Assembly: GCA_035273665.1 (NCBI GenBank)
Contig: DATEOW010000007.1
Span: 1 to 6,109 of the forward strand
From: DATEEW01 sp035273665
GTDB taxonomy: Bacteria > Pseudomonadota > Gammaproteobacteria > Burkholderiales > SG8-39
Direction of reading: 5' to 3'
DNA: 6,109 nucleotides
A model generated the notes under the pieces. It had not been told where the DNA came from. It was given only the letters and a program-made list of their open reading frames with translations, and made no database searches. Every line of letters starts with the position of its first letter. Position 1 is the first letter of the stretch. The position numbers and the translations under genes were made by a program. This document shows, in pieces, positions 5,463 to 6,109 of the stretch.

Positions 5463-6109
5463 ATGAGTCCGGACGAATATTGCCAACAAAAAGCGGCGCA
5501 AAGCGGCTCGAGTTTTTATTACTCCTTTCTCTTCCTGCCGCCTGAACGCCGCCGCGCAATTACGGCGCTCTATGCGTTCTGCCGCGAAGTGGACGACGTT
5601 GTCGACGAGTGTGCCGATCTGGGCATCGCGGCGACCAAATTGACTTGGTGGCGGCAAGAAGTGTCCAATCTTTATGCGGATAAGCCGAACCACCCCGTCA
5701 CCCGAGCGCTGCAACCTTTCATTCGGATTTTCAACATCGAGCAGCAACGCTTGAACGAAATCATCGACGGCATGGAAATGGATTTGCAGCAAACGCGCTA
5801 TCTCGACTTTCCTTCGCTGCAACGTTATTGCTATCACGTTGCGGGCGTCGTCGGCATTCTCGCGGCGAATATCTTCGGCTATACCCATCCGCAGACCATC
5901 AAGTACGCGGAAACGCTCGGCACCGCTTTTCAGCTCACAAACATCATTCGAGATGTGGGCGAGGACGCGCGCAAGGGACGCATCTATCTGCCGGTGAATG
6001 AACTTCAGGAATATGGCGTGACGGCCAGTGAATTGTTGAACGCGCGCCACTCGGATAATTTTGGCCGCCTCATGCATTTTCAGATTCAACGGGCACAGCA
6101 TTACTACAC
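5463..6109 (+). CDS. hpnD: HpnD, presqualene diphosphate synthase (3' end cut by right edge)
   Basis: HpnD condenses two farnesyl diphosphates into presqualene diphosphate, the first committed step towards squalene and hopanoids. The 215 complete codons seen open with MSPDEYCQQKAAQSGSSFYY, a recognisable HpnD N-terminus. The first aspartate-rich motif REVDDVVDE is at 41-49, with Asp44, Asp45 and Asp48. The conserved YCYHVAGVVG is at 122-131, and the second motif NIIRDVGEDARKGRIYLP is at 160-177, with Asp164 and Asp168. About 60 residues are missing beyond the edge (family about 275-280 aa). The gap to hpnC is 9 nt with only a weak purine stretch (AAGA) before the ATG, so coupled translation is likely. 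It is a paralogue of HpnC sharing the fold, not a duplicate of it. HpnE is expected next, outside the window. Confidence 0.96.
   Translation, partial: MSPDEYCQQKAAQSGSSFYYSFLFLPPERRRAITALYAFCREVDDVVDECADLGIAATKLTWWRQEVSNLYADKPNHPVTRALQPFIRIFNIEQQRLNEIIDGMEMDLQQTRYLDFPSLQRYCYHVAGVVGILAANIFGYTHPQTIKYAETLGTAFQLTNIIRDVGEDARKGRIYLPVNELQEYGVTASELLNARHSDNFGRLMHFQIQRAQHYY

Noticed and set aside
5457..6101. A 214-aa open frame on the minus strand across hpnD
   Set aside because: It mirrors the conserved hpnD frame, has no recognisable motif, and is explained by codon structure.

Overview
The window looks like a chromosomal housekeeping segment from a betaproteobacterium-like, hopanoid-producing Gram-negative. 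The placement rests on protein similarity judged from memory, on the tRNA-Leu/tig/clpP/clpX/lon order, and on the adjoining hpnC-hpnD pair. Genus cannot be fixed from sequence alone. There is no mobile element, CRISPR array, phage gene or toxin/defence module, and gene packing is very tight.

Minus-strand block (positions 4588 down to 1): a sigma-70-like promoter drives a tRNA-Leu (anticodon UAG). It is followed after 31 nt by tig (trigger factor). clpP overlaps tig by 4 nt, clpX follows after 21 nt, and lon starts 90 nt further on and runs off the left edge just after its Walker A motif. Together these genes supply co-translational folding (trigger factor), the ClpXP unfoldase-protease and the Lon protease, a standard protein quality-control cluster. 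The only sizeable gap is between clpX and lon. It holds a perfect 8-bp hairpin right after the clpX stop, then a good match to a heat-shock (sigma-32) promoter. lon can therefore probably be transcribed both by readthrough and from its own stress promoter.

Plus-strand block (4578 to 6109): hpnC and hpnD lie head to tail 9 nt apart, and hpnD is cut by the right edge. Both encode squalene/phytoene-synthase-fold enzymes that, with HpnE (expected just downstream, outside the window), make squalene from two farnesyl diphosphates for hopanoid synthesis. HpnD forms presqualene diphosphate and HpnC converts it to hydroxysqualene.

The two blocks are divergent from a 69-bp region (4545-4613) in which the tRNA promoter and a candidate hpnC -10 element overlap. 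I found no undescribed system. The points worth a second look are regulatory: the lon heat-shock promoter, the hairpin ahead of it, four tandem ATG codons at the clpP start, the Shine-Dalgarno-less pyrimidine-rich tig leader, and the overlapping divergent promoters.
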